Source: Diploscapter coronatus
Lineage: Eukaryota > Nematoda > Chromadorea > Rhabditida > Rhabditidae
DNA: 64,000 nt
Direction: 5' to 3'
Assembly (NCBI GenBank): GCA_964036155.1
Contig: OZ038423.1
Location: 63,131,249-63,195,248, forward strand
A program made the position numbers and the translations under genes. Every line of letters starts with the position of its first letter. The stretch's first letter is position 1. This document shows positions 1 through 15,000 of this stretch, piece after piece. A model generated the notes under the pieces. That model made no database searches, was not told the DNA's origin, and saw only the letters and a list, made by a program, of their open reading frames with translations.

Positions 1-3000
1 GATTGCAGAGCTATCCACATTCGGAAATACGAAGGCGGATTGGGGCATGTCTGAAAGAATATGATGGCCTCCATATGGAAATAATGAAGTGAACACACAC
101 ATATTAAAACTATATTTATTTTACTTCAATTATGTATTATTGGGAAATAGGTGATCCTCGTAAAGAAATGTAAACGATTCTATTTTACAAAAATGAAATC
201 ACAATATTACCTCCTGGTGTGCTCGCAGAGCTCCCAGTCATGGCTCCCGCAGGTGATTTCGACTTGGCAATTGGGGAACCAGAGACTGAGCCGGCTGCCA
301 CAGGGATTGGGGGAGGTGGGCGTCTCTGGAATTGCTTCTTTGAGTATTCCCGTCTTCGATTGCATCATTTTACCTGCGAGGGTGGTTTCGACAGAGGCGA
401 CGCACTCGGTAATGTCAGCGGATAAGAAGATGTCGTGGGAGTTGGTCGCGGAGGACGGGGATGCAAAGGAGGAGGTTGAAGAGCAGCTAAATCGACTTCT
501 TCAATAGCGTAACCTTTAGGATTTCTATTTATGAACTATCATCTTTGTGTTATCGTCGATTGGTAGAGAAATTTCATAAAACTCACGAATTTTATTATGT
601 CTTCTGGACAGACTCGAAGCTCCGTCGGAAAACGTGAAGTGTTGTGGCTCTTTTCTGAAATAGTCATTCTTATTCTCATTACACCAATAAAAACTATCAA
701 TCAGGCATCACTTTTATCAATCTTTTTTGCTATGTCTTGTGATAAGAAAATCGATAATTTCGGATACAGTCTCTGTATCTGAATCATTGATTGTTATCAG
801 CGGAAATGGAAATGATAAGGAAAGGGAAAGAAGGGGAGGGGATGTTGTGTTGGATGCTGTTAGAGGCGGAATCACGCATGAACGCGTCCGAAATGAAGGA
901 GATGCAATGAATTGAATCGATTGATTAGAAGGGAAGGGAAGAAGACATTTCCGGTCGGTTGACGGCAAACAGAAGGAAGACATGGGGACGAGCATTTATT
1001 CCATTGCATTCATTCCTGCAGACTTGGATATGACGAAACACTGCAACCACCAATCATACAACGGCAGAGGGACATACGGTAAGGAGCAAATATTTGTTCC
1101 GGAAAATAATAAGACGAAAGGGAATTTGCTCACCACTTCGACACACATAAATACATCTAAAAATATTCAGAACTGTTAGATGAATGCTAGCAAGCAGTGC
1201 AATTAGTCGTGTAGATTACAAGCATTCACATATACAGTCTTGATACAACACACATTAAAAAGAAGCAATAAACGAAAAATAGTTTAGCTCGACCCGTAGA
1301 AAATAGAGATCAACACAACATAAATTTGTTAGGTGAAGACAACAGAAATGTGCTGAAGCAAATTAAATTGTGCATGACATTGTCTAGCAACTAGAACAAA
1401 GGGGAAAAGAAGAAAAAGGAAAAATGAAGAGAAGAGTGACTACTGACAGTCAGAAGAGTTGATATTAAAAAAGTTACAAGAACGGCGATAGATGTTTTTG
1501 ATTTTGCTGGAGGTGCTCGATGCAGTCATAGAGCTCGAACTCGATTTGCGGAATTTGACTAACCCGGGGGGTCTGTCGCTGTGGGACGACAGCGAGTGAG
1601 CTGCTGCTGCAGCAGCAGCATCGGCAGGGGAGAGTGGAGCGGGGAAGGCAGGGGGCGAGGGAATCGGGCCGGGATGCGAGCCGTAGGACGAGGCGTTGAC
1701 CGAGGGATGGACGTGCGATTGACTCGTCGAGAAGACGGAGCCAGCGCCGCTCGAGGAATAGTGGTTGGACAGGGTCGGCTTCGCATGGGGAGACTTGATG
1801 CCGGGGGATTTGAGCACGTGGGGCGGATGACGAGGCTTCTGAAAGGAACACTTCATATTTTGGCGAACGAATGAAGAATTCAAGCTCACCACATCCTTGG
1901 CGGGCTTCTCCGCGTCCTTAGGCTGGATCTTGAGCGACTTGTTGTAGAGGTAGGTCTCGAGTGCATCGTTGTCGTCGTCGAAATCGCTCTTGGGGTTGAT
2001 CGACTCGAAGAATTGCTGAAAGCAGCCGCTCATAGAATTCGATCTTAGCATTGACTGGACTGTCTCAATCAGTCTGTCAGTCCGTTTCTGTCTGTGTTCT
2101 GCCCTTCCCCTCTCTCCTCCTTCGTCACTTCCCCCAAATTCGATGACCGACTGTTCCTTTCCACCCATTTTCCTTCTCTCATTCAGTCATTCCCACTTCA
2201 ACTCCTCCCCGCGGTTTCTGTAATTCTCGGGTATTTTGACAGCCCCTACAATCGAATGTTCGTCTTCAGTCTCATTCTGCCCCATTCGAGTTCCCCCTCT
2301 TCCCCTTTCCCTGTCTCACGTAGTCCTTTTTCGTCCTCTCACAATTACTCACGTTTGATCGGTCGATTAATTTATTAACATTAATAGATTGATAATGATT
2401 ATGGTTCCAGAGAAATAGGGAAGAGTGAAAGAGTGTCAAGTGCCATCTGTTCCCTGTTGTTTCACGAGGACAGAGTGCACTTTCCCAGTTCATCGGATGT
2501 TTTTCGTAACTCGCATGGCTATTTTAACCGTTCGATCATTTATCATAATTTATCAATCCATAGAATGTGAAAATTATAACTTTTGTTTACATAGCGCGAG
2601 TGGGAAATATTTTAGTCTTTGTAAGATGAAATTCCAAGATTCAGGAAAGATAACAAATTCATCATCATCTCAACTAAAGTTCCACTTCCTTTTGGTAATT
2701 TGAAATCGCCATTTCATTTCTCACTATTCGCATTGCGCACCTAATTTGACAGTGTTCTATTGCTAATCATTTATCATTTCTATCGATTTCGGCGCAAATT
2801 TAAAGGATAATCATTGTAATTACTGATTTCTTCTCACATTTTTATTAGCCCCACCATTAGCTATGTCACCATTTCCAAGCGAATACCTAGATTACCAAAG
2901 AACATACGATTCTCAATTTACTTTTCTCAAAAATGATAAGTTATCAGTCGACCGGAAGTGGAGTTAACAGTTAAATTCAGCTCTTTTGAAAGAGCATATT

Positions 3001-6000
3001 TGAGTGCTTAGTAATGGTTTTCTCGGAGAAAATAAAGAGGGAAATTACTTTGTAGTCGACAGGAGTGAAGGGAGGAGATTGTGGGCCTGCAGTGCAACAG
3101 CACAAATGGCAGGACAACATTCTTCTGCAAACCGATGAACAACCAAACCACCGAGTGTCTAGAAAGAAGAAATCCATCAGAACGAGTTCTTACGACGAAA
3201 AGAGCAAACGAAAAATCGCGAATGAGCAGGGATAATGATAAGGGCGAATTGAAGAATTGAAGATTCAGGAATAAAAGTCGCAAAATCAGAAGTTCCAATA
3301 TTGAAGTGAAATCGAAGTTATCGCTAGCATTTTACAAATGGAGACAACTTTTGCAAGCTCTGAATTAGGAAGTATTTACACCATTTTAAGATCTGATTTC
3401 TTTCATAGCTGATGAAATAAAATAACGATTCTAACGATATTCTTATCAGCATCCCTTGAAAGCGAATAGTATGAAATCAAATATGCAAATGTGAAGAATA
3501 CAAAAGGAGATCTTAGACAACGGGTCTTTGAATAGAAGTATCATAAATGGAAACTGAATGAGGTGATGATAGCTTTTGACGAGTTTCTATGAATTAGATG
3601 GAGCCTCGTGGAAGAAAATGAGTAAGACGATTCAGATTCAATAAAATGGCAAATCAGAACACGAATGACAAAGGCAGAGGAATAAGAGAATATGATGATG
3701 TTTTTCTATTATATTGCGGTTGTGAATATGATTATGATGACGCGCTCCACCTACGCACATTTTCAATCGTTCAATAAGAAAAATTCAAAAAATGCAACAA
3801 CAAATTCTTCTCGCATTCTTCGGATATTTTACTCGGTTTTTCTTTCGCCTCTCTGCGTATTTATCCATTTCGCCTTTCAGTTTTTTGCTAATTTTAAGGA
3901 CCGTAACGCCCAAATTCTGCATTCTGCGTTAGTGTTTGAACTCTTACTTCCCCACCTTCTCTTCCCGTCTCCTTTCTGATCAAAATGCTTCCGATTGGAT
4001 TTATTTACGCGCTAGTGTAACGAATTAGCGGAGTGATGGAAGAAAGGGTGAAAAAATGAGATGTTCACTTGCAAATTGATAATTTCATTTATAGATTTCG
4101 CGCTATTTCCAGCCTAAATGGGTTCGAACTGTTGCATAATTCGCTGCCCTTTTCTTAATTAAATTTTCAATTAAAATCGGTTTTAATTTCGATTTTCAAT
4201 TTCTTTTCTACGTATCGTCTCGCCCTCTGCTTCTGCTTGGTTATGGTTCGATTGTTCCCCTGCCGTTCGTCACTCGCCCCCGTCTTTCTGCCTTTCTTTC
4301 CTTTCTTTTTCCATTTTCGATTTCACTTTTGTCATTCAGATTCAAAAGACCAATATCGAAATGGGCAATGTGTAAAATGTGGGCTGAACGTGCGGCACAA
4401 TTAAAATATAGAAACCTGATGCAATGAACTAGAGAAATAGAAAAAGTAGTAATAGTAAATAGAAACTGCAAACATTAGTCTAAGAGTAGTCGAAATCGGT
4501 GATAAAATTATGAAAAACTGCATAAAATTATAAAGTTTCGAAGTTCATAGAAATAAAGTCCAGAATAGAAATCCACTGGAGTGGAAATAAATGCTTCTAG
4601 TCCTAATGTAGGCAATCGGTGATAGTAAGACTTACAAATCAGTCATTAAATTGAATGAAATCCAAGCAGTTTGGCAACAGGCAGAAATGCAGAGAATATT
4701 CTCGCTTGCCCACATCGCATGGTAAATACGGCAGACATCTGTTGACTAAGAATAAGCACGAGGGCGGAAAGAAGAAAACAAAACAATAACAAAGTAAAGT
4801 GCAAAAGGAAATTGCGAATTGGGAATTGCGGAGATGGAAGAGATGAAATGAAAGTACAAAGACGCAGAGGACGATATGGTTAGGCACACCAGGGTCTGCA
4901 GCAGCAGCAGCAGACCTGTCTCATTCATTCACATTCACTATCACCATTCTCTCATTCATATGACCATATTTCGCAGACCCGAAGAAGAAGAAAAAAGTGC
5001 GAAATGCGAGAGGAGAAACGTGAAGAAATTGGTTGAAAATAAAGAAAAAGTAGCCCTCCACGCAGTCGAAGAAACTACATTTTATGCATTAAAATAGACT
5101 AGCAGAGAGTAGACAAAGAATTCGTTACAAATGAGTTTTATGACTGTTTGAATTACTGAATCTAACATCTAATTCTAGTATAGTAAGTAAATCGATAAGA
5201 CGTTCTGGATGAATAATAGAAATGAGTTGACATGACGTAGTAAAGAAAACAATGCAAAAATGAATGAATCAATGGAAGAATTATGATATGAGGGAGTGAT
5301 GATAAGAGATAAGGGATAGAGTATAGCTACAGAGGGTAGATATGCAGAGGAATGGGGTAAGAAACACGAGATGGGGGAGGGACTAGGAGAAATGAGTGTA
5401 AGGGGAAAGCGCCTGCTTCTGCTGAAGTTAGTTGTTAGATACTGGCACCTCGGTCCTTTGTGATCACAGACTCGCACATGAAGCCAAGAGGCAAAAGGCA
5501 AAGGCCTGCATTGGGCCACTTCCGGTGCGAAACCATTGCCAGAGACAGGGACAGGCAGACAAAAACTGCTGCAGAGGGGACGATTGCCAAATTAATAGCA
5601 GCAGCAGTAGGCAGGGCAAACCAGATGAAGGCAGAGTCAGAAGGAAAACCAATAAGTCAAGTAAAACAATGATATCATCCAAAAGCATAACCGCAATTTG
5701 CAATCCAACAAATCAAGCTAATCATAAGTAAGAGAATGACGCTGTCTACAGTTCATTAGCCGAATATGACCTAATAAAGAAATGCTTACAGAGAAAATCG
5801 AAATGCTATGAAAAATCTTGTGAAATATTCAGAAAATGTCCAAAAATGAAATGACAGAGAATAAAAAACATGATGGCTTGTGAGCGCTGCGTGGTGCTTG
5901 CTTATCTGCTGGCCCATCCTACTCCCTTCTCTCCCCTTATTTCTCATTTTGTCGCCTCTCCCTTCCCCATTCATCTACCGGAAGTGCTAACTTGTATGTG

Positions 6001-9000
6001 TAGGCGGATACAGACTAAGGGAATGGGACTAGAGAAAATACGGTCCTAAATCCTCTTCTCTGAAAGCCATATGGCAAATCACTCATCTTCCAGTCTGCCA
6101 AAAACATGTGTTACCCCAAATGTGAGATGATCAATTCACTAATAATCGACCGGAAACAGCGAGGAAATCCAGCTTATCAGCATTATTTTCCGATCTTTCC
6201 CCGATGTTCTCAATTTCACATTTAATCAGACTATTTCCCCGTTTCCTCTACTATTTATTCCCTATCATTTATCCCCCCATCACATGACAGTTCACTTTTT
6301 TCTTCCCATCTGTGATTTTATCTGTCCGTTTTTCGCGCGTTCGCTAGGCGGAAAAAGCCTTGAAGCGGAGTGATAAATGAAGAACGAAAGGGGCGAAGGG
6401 GAAGGAGGAGAATGATGAATGGGAGGATTTGCAGAGGAAATTAGGAAGGGGCAATTAATGAGTACACATTTACGAGAAGGACGGACAATTATACGTAAGG
6501 AGATAGGAAAAAAGCCCGAAAATATACGGTCATTCACATAAATCAGAGAGTTTCAAGATCACATATCAGTGTTTCAGGTGTTAGCAGAACTGATAGTTTG
6601 AACGAAAACTGCAATAGTGACCTAAAGGAGTGCTAACAGAAAAAAAGCTGAATTATAACCGTATTTGGAAAAAATACTAATTTCCTGCTTAAAAGGGCGG
6701 CGTAGCGCAGTGGTTGTGTGTTACTGCCTACAGCTAGGGCTCAAGTTCGCCCCCCGCTCCTCACCCAAACCAAGGGGGTTAAGAAATGTTGGTAGTGGAT
6801 AAAACCACGAAAATTTGCCTAAAATCCCTCGGCTGTTGCACACAACAACAGTCTGTCCTCGGGACGGGCCACTAGTCCTGTGTGGCTAGGATAGGCCGAC
6901 TGCCCCTATCAAAGGCTGAGCCCCCACTACGGGCTTGAGGGTAACCGACCCCACCCAGTGGGAATAATAAGGCTAGGAAGAAAAAAAAAAAAAAAAAAAA
7001 AAAAAAAACTAATTTCCTGCTTAAAGTGAAGACAATTATCGAGAGAATCCTTGAAGATTATTTTTAAAATATATCTATCAGCAAATTATGAAACAAAGAT
7101 ATTCCGTCTTTTGTCTTTATAAGAGGGTTATCATATTGTGATTGCAGAACAGTGTTAAGATCAGCGGAGTGTTTGCGTCAGAAGGGGATCTTAGGCGGCG
7201 AAATTCGATGAACTATCTCATTTATCATTCGAGATTCAAACAGGTTCAACCAAAAGTTCAAAGAGAGACGAAATAATTGTTGTGATAAGTGATAGGTTTG
7301 TCTTTTCTTTCTTCTGTTAACTTGCATATCATTCACTCCGTTTGTTGCCTATCTTCCCTTTTTTCTACTATAACCGATTCAATTCGATTCGTCGCGTCTT
7401 CTGATTTTTTTTTGTAATTCGTATAAAAAATACCTCCCTGCAGAATTGAAATTGAAAATTGAATTGGATAATTACTCGGTTTGGCTACGAAATGTAGCAA
7501 ATTAAGAAGAGGGAGAACAACTTGCAATATGCGATTTTTTTTTTAAAGATTTCTCTAACTTTTCCTTCTACTATTTTTGCACGTGAGCATATCATGAGAA
7601 AGAAGTTGTGGGTATTATATATTGCTAAAGAAATGAGTGATTCGTGACAGTTCAAAGTGTACGTTCAGTGCAAACGAGAAGATGAGATATCAGAAAAAGG
7701 ATGAATTCTTCTCGTAGCTTAGTAGAGCAAGAAAAGCAGTTGGTTAACCCCTGCTTATCACAATTGTCCTGCTTCCCTGCCATTTCCTGTCATGTTCTTC
7801 CCCACTTCTGCTTCCTTCCTGTCTCATTTCTCATTTTACATCTGCACAAAAGTGTCAACGAAGTGAAGGAGGAGCAAATCTTGGAATGACAGCAGTTAGC
7901 TCTGCATCTGCATAATTGCAAAATGAGAATGATAATCTTAGAGTAGTTATTTTTAGACTTAAAAAACCTAAGCCTAGGCCAGACTTGTATACAAAAGTTT
8001 GTCTGTAGACACATGCATATGCAGGACCAGAGAAAATGAAATGTTGCTGAATAATTTTAGTTAAGAAAATAGTAAAATTCCCGTTATTTTAGATAAATAT
8101 TGCTTCTTCAATTTTTATGTTTACTACATTTTAAAACCGATAATTTTTGACTCACCTTGTTTCTACCGTCTCATGATTTTTTGCAACAGGAAATTAGTAA
8201 GGGATTTTGCAGCAGCAAGAGTTTTCGTGAATGAATGATAAAATGGTGAAATTACTCGATTACTTTCACATTCCTGCACTCGAATCGTCAACAAAATGCC
8301 TCGAAAATATAAACAACCACATCAGACCAGAGTGGCGCCAGGCAGACCAGAAAGGGAGGACTGTGAGGGGGAGGAAATGCCAAATCAATTATCTGAGTTC
8401 TATGAAAAGTCGAAGATTTGGGGATTAAAGGTTCCAAAATTCAGAAGACTACATACTAGATACAAAGCATTGTTTCTCCAAGTTTATATTTTCAAACACA
8501 TTTCTGCTCTATAATGTCCTATGTTTATCATCTGATTATTGTATTTCAAATGCTACGATGTGTTACAATTTTACACATCTCCCTTGCAAGATTCGTGCGA
8601 TTTTCGCTTCTTCTGAGTCATCGGTTCTTTGAAAAGCGATGAAATATTATCTGTAGGTAAATACCTTCGCTAATTCTGGCAGAGCTGCTTGAAAAATCAG
8701 GGGATGTTGGAGAATTTTTAGGGATTAAGCACCGGAAGAGGGAGTTTCCTTGCCGAGAAGGAAGCGACAAATCGTCGCATGAAGCATATCAAAAACGGAA
8801 AATCAGAAGCTGAAAAACCAGTTGCTAGGAAATTTTCACGTGAACCAAATTTTATGGCGAGAAAATAATGACTATTTTTGACCGATTGAATGATCGAATC
8901 GCCTCCGCAAATAATCAAATAAGCAGCCGAAAATGGAAAGGAAGAGAAGGGGTAAGGTAGCGTAGAAAGTTCAAAAACAAACCAGAGGAGAATCGTAGAT

Positions 9001-12000
9001 AATCAACGAGTTTATGACACACAGATAGACAATCTGGCAATATGAAAATTACACTACCGGAAAAACGAGAAAAGACGAGAATAGGTAAAACTGATTGTGG
9101 GAATTACAGCTTAAAGTCTGTTCATCAAAGGATGTTCGGTGATAGGTAAAAATACCATTTGATGATATCAGAGAGCCGCAAAATTATTTTTAGATTTTCA
9201 ACACTATTCTCAAAATTAAGAAATATAGTTAAATTCAAACTCCTCATGCTTTTTTAATTTTTTTAGCTTTGGTATAAAATAGCCTTAATTAAAATTTATT
9301 CGAAATTTTTAATTTCCCTAGATTTTCCTCGGGATATTTTTAGCTTAATCCTCAAAATATGCACTATCATGTTAGCAGCTAATATGTTATTTTTGCTATG
9401 CGTATTCTCGATTTTCAGCCAATTATCATGTGAAATTGACGCAATATGTCTGCTTTGAATAATGCTCTCAGTGATGAGTAATCCACTGAACCTAGCTTAA
9501 AACGCCTCTTTTTCATTTGATCTTTTCTTAAACTTCAAGTTTTTCTCGTAAAGATAATAAGATTTTCTACATGTGTTATTAAACAATCACATGAGTAATC
9601 TGTCTGGCTGAATTTGTGAGTCATTCATATTTTTCTTTCGAATTAAGAAGCTCCCTTTTCAAAATTATGTACACTCAAATATCTCATCTTCTGCTTTTTC
9701 CCTCCTTCCCCCTTTCAATTTTTATTTGACCAGTCCAGTCACTAATCACTATTCCTTTAAAGTCACCTACAGTAGGAAATGAAAAGCTTGAAAAAGTAAA
9801 GAACAGAAATCACATTAATGAGAATGATTACTCAGATAGATTAACATTTATATCGAGGTATTATTAATTAGAAGAAGCTATGAATCCGAAATTCACAGAC
9901 AATAGTCTAGAAAGTAGAATAAAAAAATTCTCGTTATTAATTTTTCATAGCTGATAAAGCTAATAGCTTCCTTTTTTCTATTCGAATGGGAATTATTCCA
10001 ACATTTAAAAATAAAAATTATTTTTAAACCTATTGATTTTTCTAGCCTCAATGTAGAGTATAAATGTCGAATGAATGCATGTTTACAGTATTCATTAATC
10101 TGTAAATTTTGAAGAAATAAGAATTGCGCAATGTGGAGATTTTTTGAATGCGGCAATGGATAAGTCCTTGTCCAAATCCGTTGATGAGTGCTTTCGACCA
10201 TCGCTGCGGGAGAACAACAATGGCTTGCAGATGATCTGCTGGATGAGCACTCGATTACATGATTTCGTAATTCTACAGGGCATTGTCAAAGTGTCATTCC
10301 TCCAAAAAGTACCATTCAGTTTCTAATCTTTCAAGCAACTAATCAAATCCCTAATTCCTAACCTAATTCACCTGTCACTTTTCAAAAGAATCTTCAAAAA
10401 TTATAGGTTACTATTGGTGAATAATTCAAATTTTCATAGAGGGAAAAATTCAATCACCCCTAAAAATCTGCAAGTTAAAATTCATAAGCAATAATTCACC
10501 AGTCTTAAGATGATAATTGCTCTTAATATTAGGTATGTAATTTCAATAAAAAAACCCAAGGCTATTGATGAATAATTCAAATCTTCGCGAAGAGAAGTCT
10601 CACTAGTTTTCTGATTTGCAAGCTAAAGCTCGAGAATAATATATCACTTGTATATGATTGTATATAATTTTCAATCTCCAACTTAGCAGTAAACAAATGG
10701 TATCATGATCAGGGATAATGATGATGCATTGATACATTTCGGCATCGTTTTGACTTGCAACCCCAGTCCAAGAATGTTAGGCAACCAGTGTCAGAGGCAG
10801 GGACACTCATTGCGCAATCCCCTTCTTCTTTCACATTTACCTGCTGTTATTTTTCTCCTTCTAAATAGTAATGAATGAATGAACGAACTGCGCAATTCGA
10901 ATGTCTATTCATTTGAATGCGAAATTTATGAACCAGAAATAATGTGTACTCGAAAAAAGACCTAGAAAATACTGTTTGAGCCATATTAGTCTAATAAAAA
11001 ATTGGCACACGTCATTTTTTAATTATCAATCAATTCTAGTTTACGTCAGAGAAAGGCATACAAAATTTCAGAAATTATTACAAGTTAAAAAGCAAAAGAA
11101 TCGACTAAATTTCGATCGGATTTTATGAAAAATATGAATACGACTTGTAGCAGAACTTTATCGGTTTTTCATGAAAAGAAAGGCATATCCTACTCAGGTT
11201 CTCAGGACATTCACTTCTCATAGACAAAAAGAGCCGCTCATTTGTGTTTGCAATCAGTTAGTCGAGTATTTGATTGATAGCGATCTAAATCCGATGAGAA
11301 CAAGGAGAAAACAACCAGTAGGATGAGAAGGAGAAAAGAAGAGTCTTGTAATCTATTTGAAAGAGAAAATCTTAACCTCATTCTCAAGCACATTTGTATT
11401 GCCTTTCCATCCAAATGACCATTCTCACTGCACAGTTGGTCGGTGTATTTTCTAATGACAGAGCGCTTTGATGGGATGAAAACGCGCGAAAATCACCCTA
11501 TTCACATCAAAAAGTGAGAACATTTTTTTTCGAAAGCTTTTTTCCTCATGGATAAAATTAGCGAGGTGACATTTCCACAATTCTGCACGAATATATTTCA
11601 AAGATTAAATTCGTTATGCTCGTCTTTTTCTCTTACAGTAATCCGATGCAATGCATTCCCTCTAGCTATGCACTTCTCTGCTATAGCTGAGGGATACAGG
11701 GGATTAGGATTTGACTGGTTTTTCTTAGTATCAAGCATAGAGTCCATTGTTTCCCTAATGAAGAAACCCTAATGAAGGAGGGAATAACAAAGTTCGTCCT
11801 GTTCGAATGTAGCAAGTAGGGCATTCGGTGCCTAACTGCTATGACCTAAGGTACCTCATTCCTTTGTTGCAAAGCTGCGAAAGTTTGAAGTGAGTGTTAG
11901 AGTAAATATTGGCGGAAGTAAAGGTGTGAGTAAGTGAGTAATTCATATGTAAATGTCATGTGATATCGAAAATTATTACGGGGTAGGATTACTCAGAACA

Positions 12001-15000
12001 CTTTACCAAATACCATAAATGGATTAGAAAAAAAATAAATTGTGGGGGATTATTTTAACAATGGCGATATGAAAATCCAAAATGTTGAAATACAGGCAAT
12101 ACAATTCAATTTTATAGCTTCTTCAAGAAAAAGCTGACAATTTGAAATTTTATACCATGGGTAGGGGCCCCAAGTGGACATGCCAAGTCTCATTTATGGA
12201 TAAATTTTTACACACAAGAGATGGTCTGGGTTGTAAATAAGACCTCTGTGAAAAAATAAATACAATTCCTTAAACGAAAAAATTCGTCACCCAAAATGAA
12301 CACATTTTCTCTCAAACGAAAGAGACTGTGTGAGACTATTTTTTGATTTTTTGCACAGAACTATTTTATCGGGTTTATCATTGATCTAGGCAGGGGTTTT
12401 TTTTTTAGACATTTTGGATTTGAAGAGTACTTTTTTTCCAAAATTTTCTGCTTCAAACTACCACATTTCTACCATAAACGGACTTTTGCAAAGAAGTGGA
12501 ACGTGGGAATCATCTTAGCCATGGGGAGCTACGCGTTTCGACTAAAGAGTGTAGAAAAAGATGCGCTAACCTTGCTTGAACACGTCACACTTTTCTTTCA
12601 TGACATTGAGATAAATTAATATCGCATAAAATTTCAACTTGAGAATCAGATCAAAACAAGTTGTAGGTTTCTTTCAAACTTTTCGATTTCTATCAATTTT
12701 TGATGTCACTTTTTTATCTCTTTGCGATTTATTCCTCAGCTCAGTGATTCCGTTGCCTTCCAGCAAATTGCATATTAGATAGTAAAGAATACTCATTTCT
12801 ATGCCACAGGAAAGCAATAGCATAATCAGTTCAGGAGAGAGCTATTCAAGAGCCAATTATAGAATGCAGAATTTGAAAACAAGCAGATACAGTAATTGAG
12901 CTGCTAAATCATGAAAACGAAGGAATTGCTAATGCGAAAAAGTATCAACAATTTTGTTTTGCATGAGTAATATGGGCTATTTCTAATTTTATCTACTTCG
13001 CCTTTTCTACAATATATAATTGCATAAAAGTGCGGCAGATGAAAATTTCTACGCTAAAACTAGAAAGCGCATGTGGTTTTTTTTTTTTAAATTTGAAGTT
13101 GGTGGGAATTCGGACATGTAAGAATATTGCAAGATCTCCTAATTAATTCAATAATTGCTCTCCCAAATGTCTTTGACTTTCTGTTAATAGAAATTCCCAT
13201 TTTGGCTCATTACTTATCAAAAATTTCCTTTATTGATTCATTTCTCCTTATTCGCTGCCAACACAAGCAGTCCCTTTTTTAGCCAAAGGTTTGAAGATTG
13301 TTGAAACTCGAGCGAATAAATGACAAAATTACTGTTTTACCCATGTATCTTGCCAATTTTGGTATAAAATAATCAAAATTCCAAATTATTGCATATTCAA
13401 ATTTGAGCATTTGCGCTCTCTAGCTAAAACATAAAAATTACTTTCTTCTGTTACATAATTGACTATAAATTATGCGAGAATGAGTCATTGCGATGAATGA
13501 GTCGAGAAATTATCTAGAACTACATGTAATTATTCAAATGAGCCCCCACCGCCGACCTATGCATCATAAGCTTCAATTCCAAGACATACACGCGTTTCTT
13601 GCCAATTTGGCATAATTGCTATTAATGAGATTATGCAACGTGATACTCAATATTATAGGTGAATAAAACACAACTAACCTTGCCATTTTGGTTTGAAAAT
13701 TTGGGGCTTCTAGCAAGTAGCATGATTAGAAACAATTGAATGATCCTATTACAAAGAATAGACCGTCAAATATCGCTATTTCTACTATATCGCACTGACT
13801 AAGATAGCCTGCGTATGGCTGTATGACCTCAACTCCTTTCCTCTCTTCCTTTTCTCACTATACCGTAATTCGAGGTGTCACTACTCATTGTCTATTTCTG
13901 TTCCCGCCAATTCCTGCCAAGTCTAAACGAGGTTGAAGAAAGTCTTGCAAAATGAAACAAACCACAAGATAAAAGAGCTAATATTTTGATTGTAATGATG
14001 TATATCGATTATTCATCATTGTAAATTTCATCCTTCAATCGTCTGATATTATACTCCGTTTTAAAACTTAAAATACAAAAGCAGTTTAGCAAGATTTTAT
14101 CCCCAACCCATTATTCAATCCATGTTCTGAAATTGTAGCAACTCGTAAACTCATCACAAATCGGAGTTATAGCCATGAAATACCTTATAAATTTTTCATT
14201 ATTTATGAATTTGATAGGAGCGTTCTTCTAGAAGTGTATTGCGGGTACAAAGCAATGAGTTATGCAGGTGAATTTTTGAAATAAGCTATTTTTATGCGTG
14301 CTTTCATATGAAAACAACACCATTAATATTATTCCCATTCGATTGTTATCACGTTTATGATGTATTATTTACGGAGGGATAATTTTCCTTTCTGATACCA
14401 AAACATCTGAGTCAAAGCTTGAGAGCTTATGCTTTGGAGTATTGCAGTCATTCAGTCGTTTTCACTTCAAAGCTTCGAGCATTCAGGCAGACCTTTAATG
14501 GGCAGAGGGGCATTTATGCGAGCAGAAAGCAGCAAAAACGAATCAACAACGCATATTATAATGGTTATTAACAGTCGAAAATGACGTCATTAACCTGTAT
14601 ATCTCACTTGAACAAAATTAAAAGGGAACCAATATACCGTAACTTGAAGCTAATGGAAATGAAAATAAAATTTTACAAATTCTCAGAACTACGGTTATCG
14701 ATTTTTTCCTTTCTTCCTCTTTCAGGTATTTTGATTTTATCTTACTGATTGTTAATAGACGTGATACAGTGAAAAAGTAATTTGAATCATGAATCATGAA
14801 TCATTAGAGCGAAGCTGGAAGAAGCCGCGCTTAATCAAAGTCAAATTGACCAGAAGAAATTGAGTAAGAGCCTAAGGATATGAGCTATTGGTTAAGGAAA
14901 AGGTAAGGAAAAAGGCAAGGGGAACACTCCATAAATAGAGTGCGCATCGATTTCTGCGGAAAGAAGAAGCAACTACGGTAATCATCATAAATCAGATTCC

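Noticed and set aside
1440..2168. Continuous 242-codon minus-strand frame as a single-exon gene
   Set aside because: It is two sos-1 exons read through a 51-base in-frame intron (1889-1839), plus intron sequence beyond the acceptor at 2016 and donor at 1477.
5175..5731. Open frames on both strands around 5.4-5.7 kb
   Set aside because: Somewhat GC-rich with AGC runs, but no splice-site pairs, no start context and no protein-like conservation I can see.
7966..7982. CCTAAGCCTAGGCC as interstitial telomere repeat (TTAGGC)n
   Set aside because: Only about two imperfect copies.
8296..8514. 72-codon plus frame starting [20 protein letters not shown]
   Set aside because: Isolated, no splice partner, tail composition is AT-driven; not enough to call a gene.
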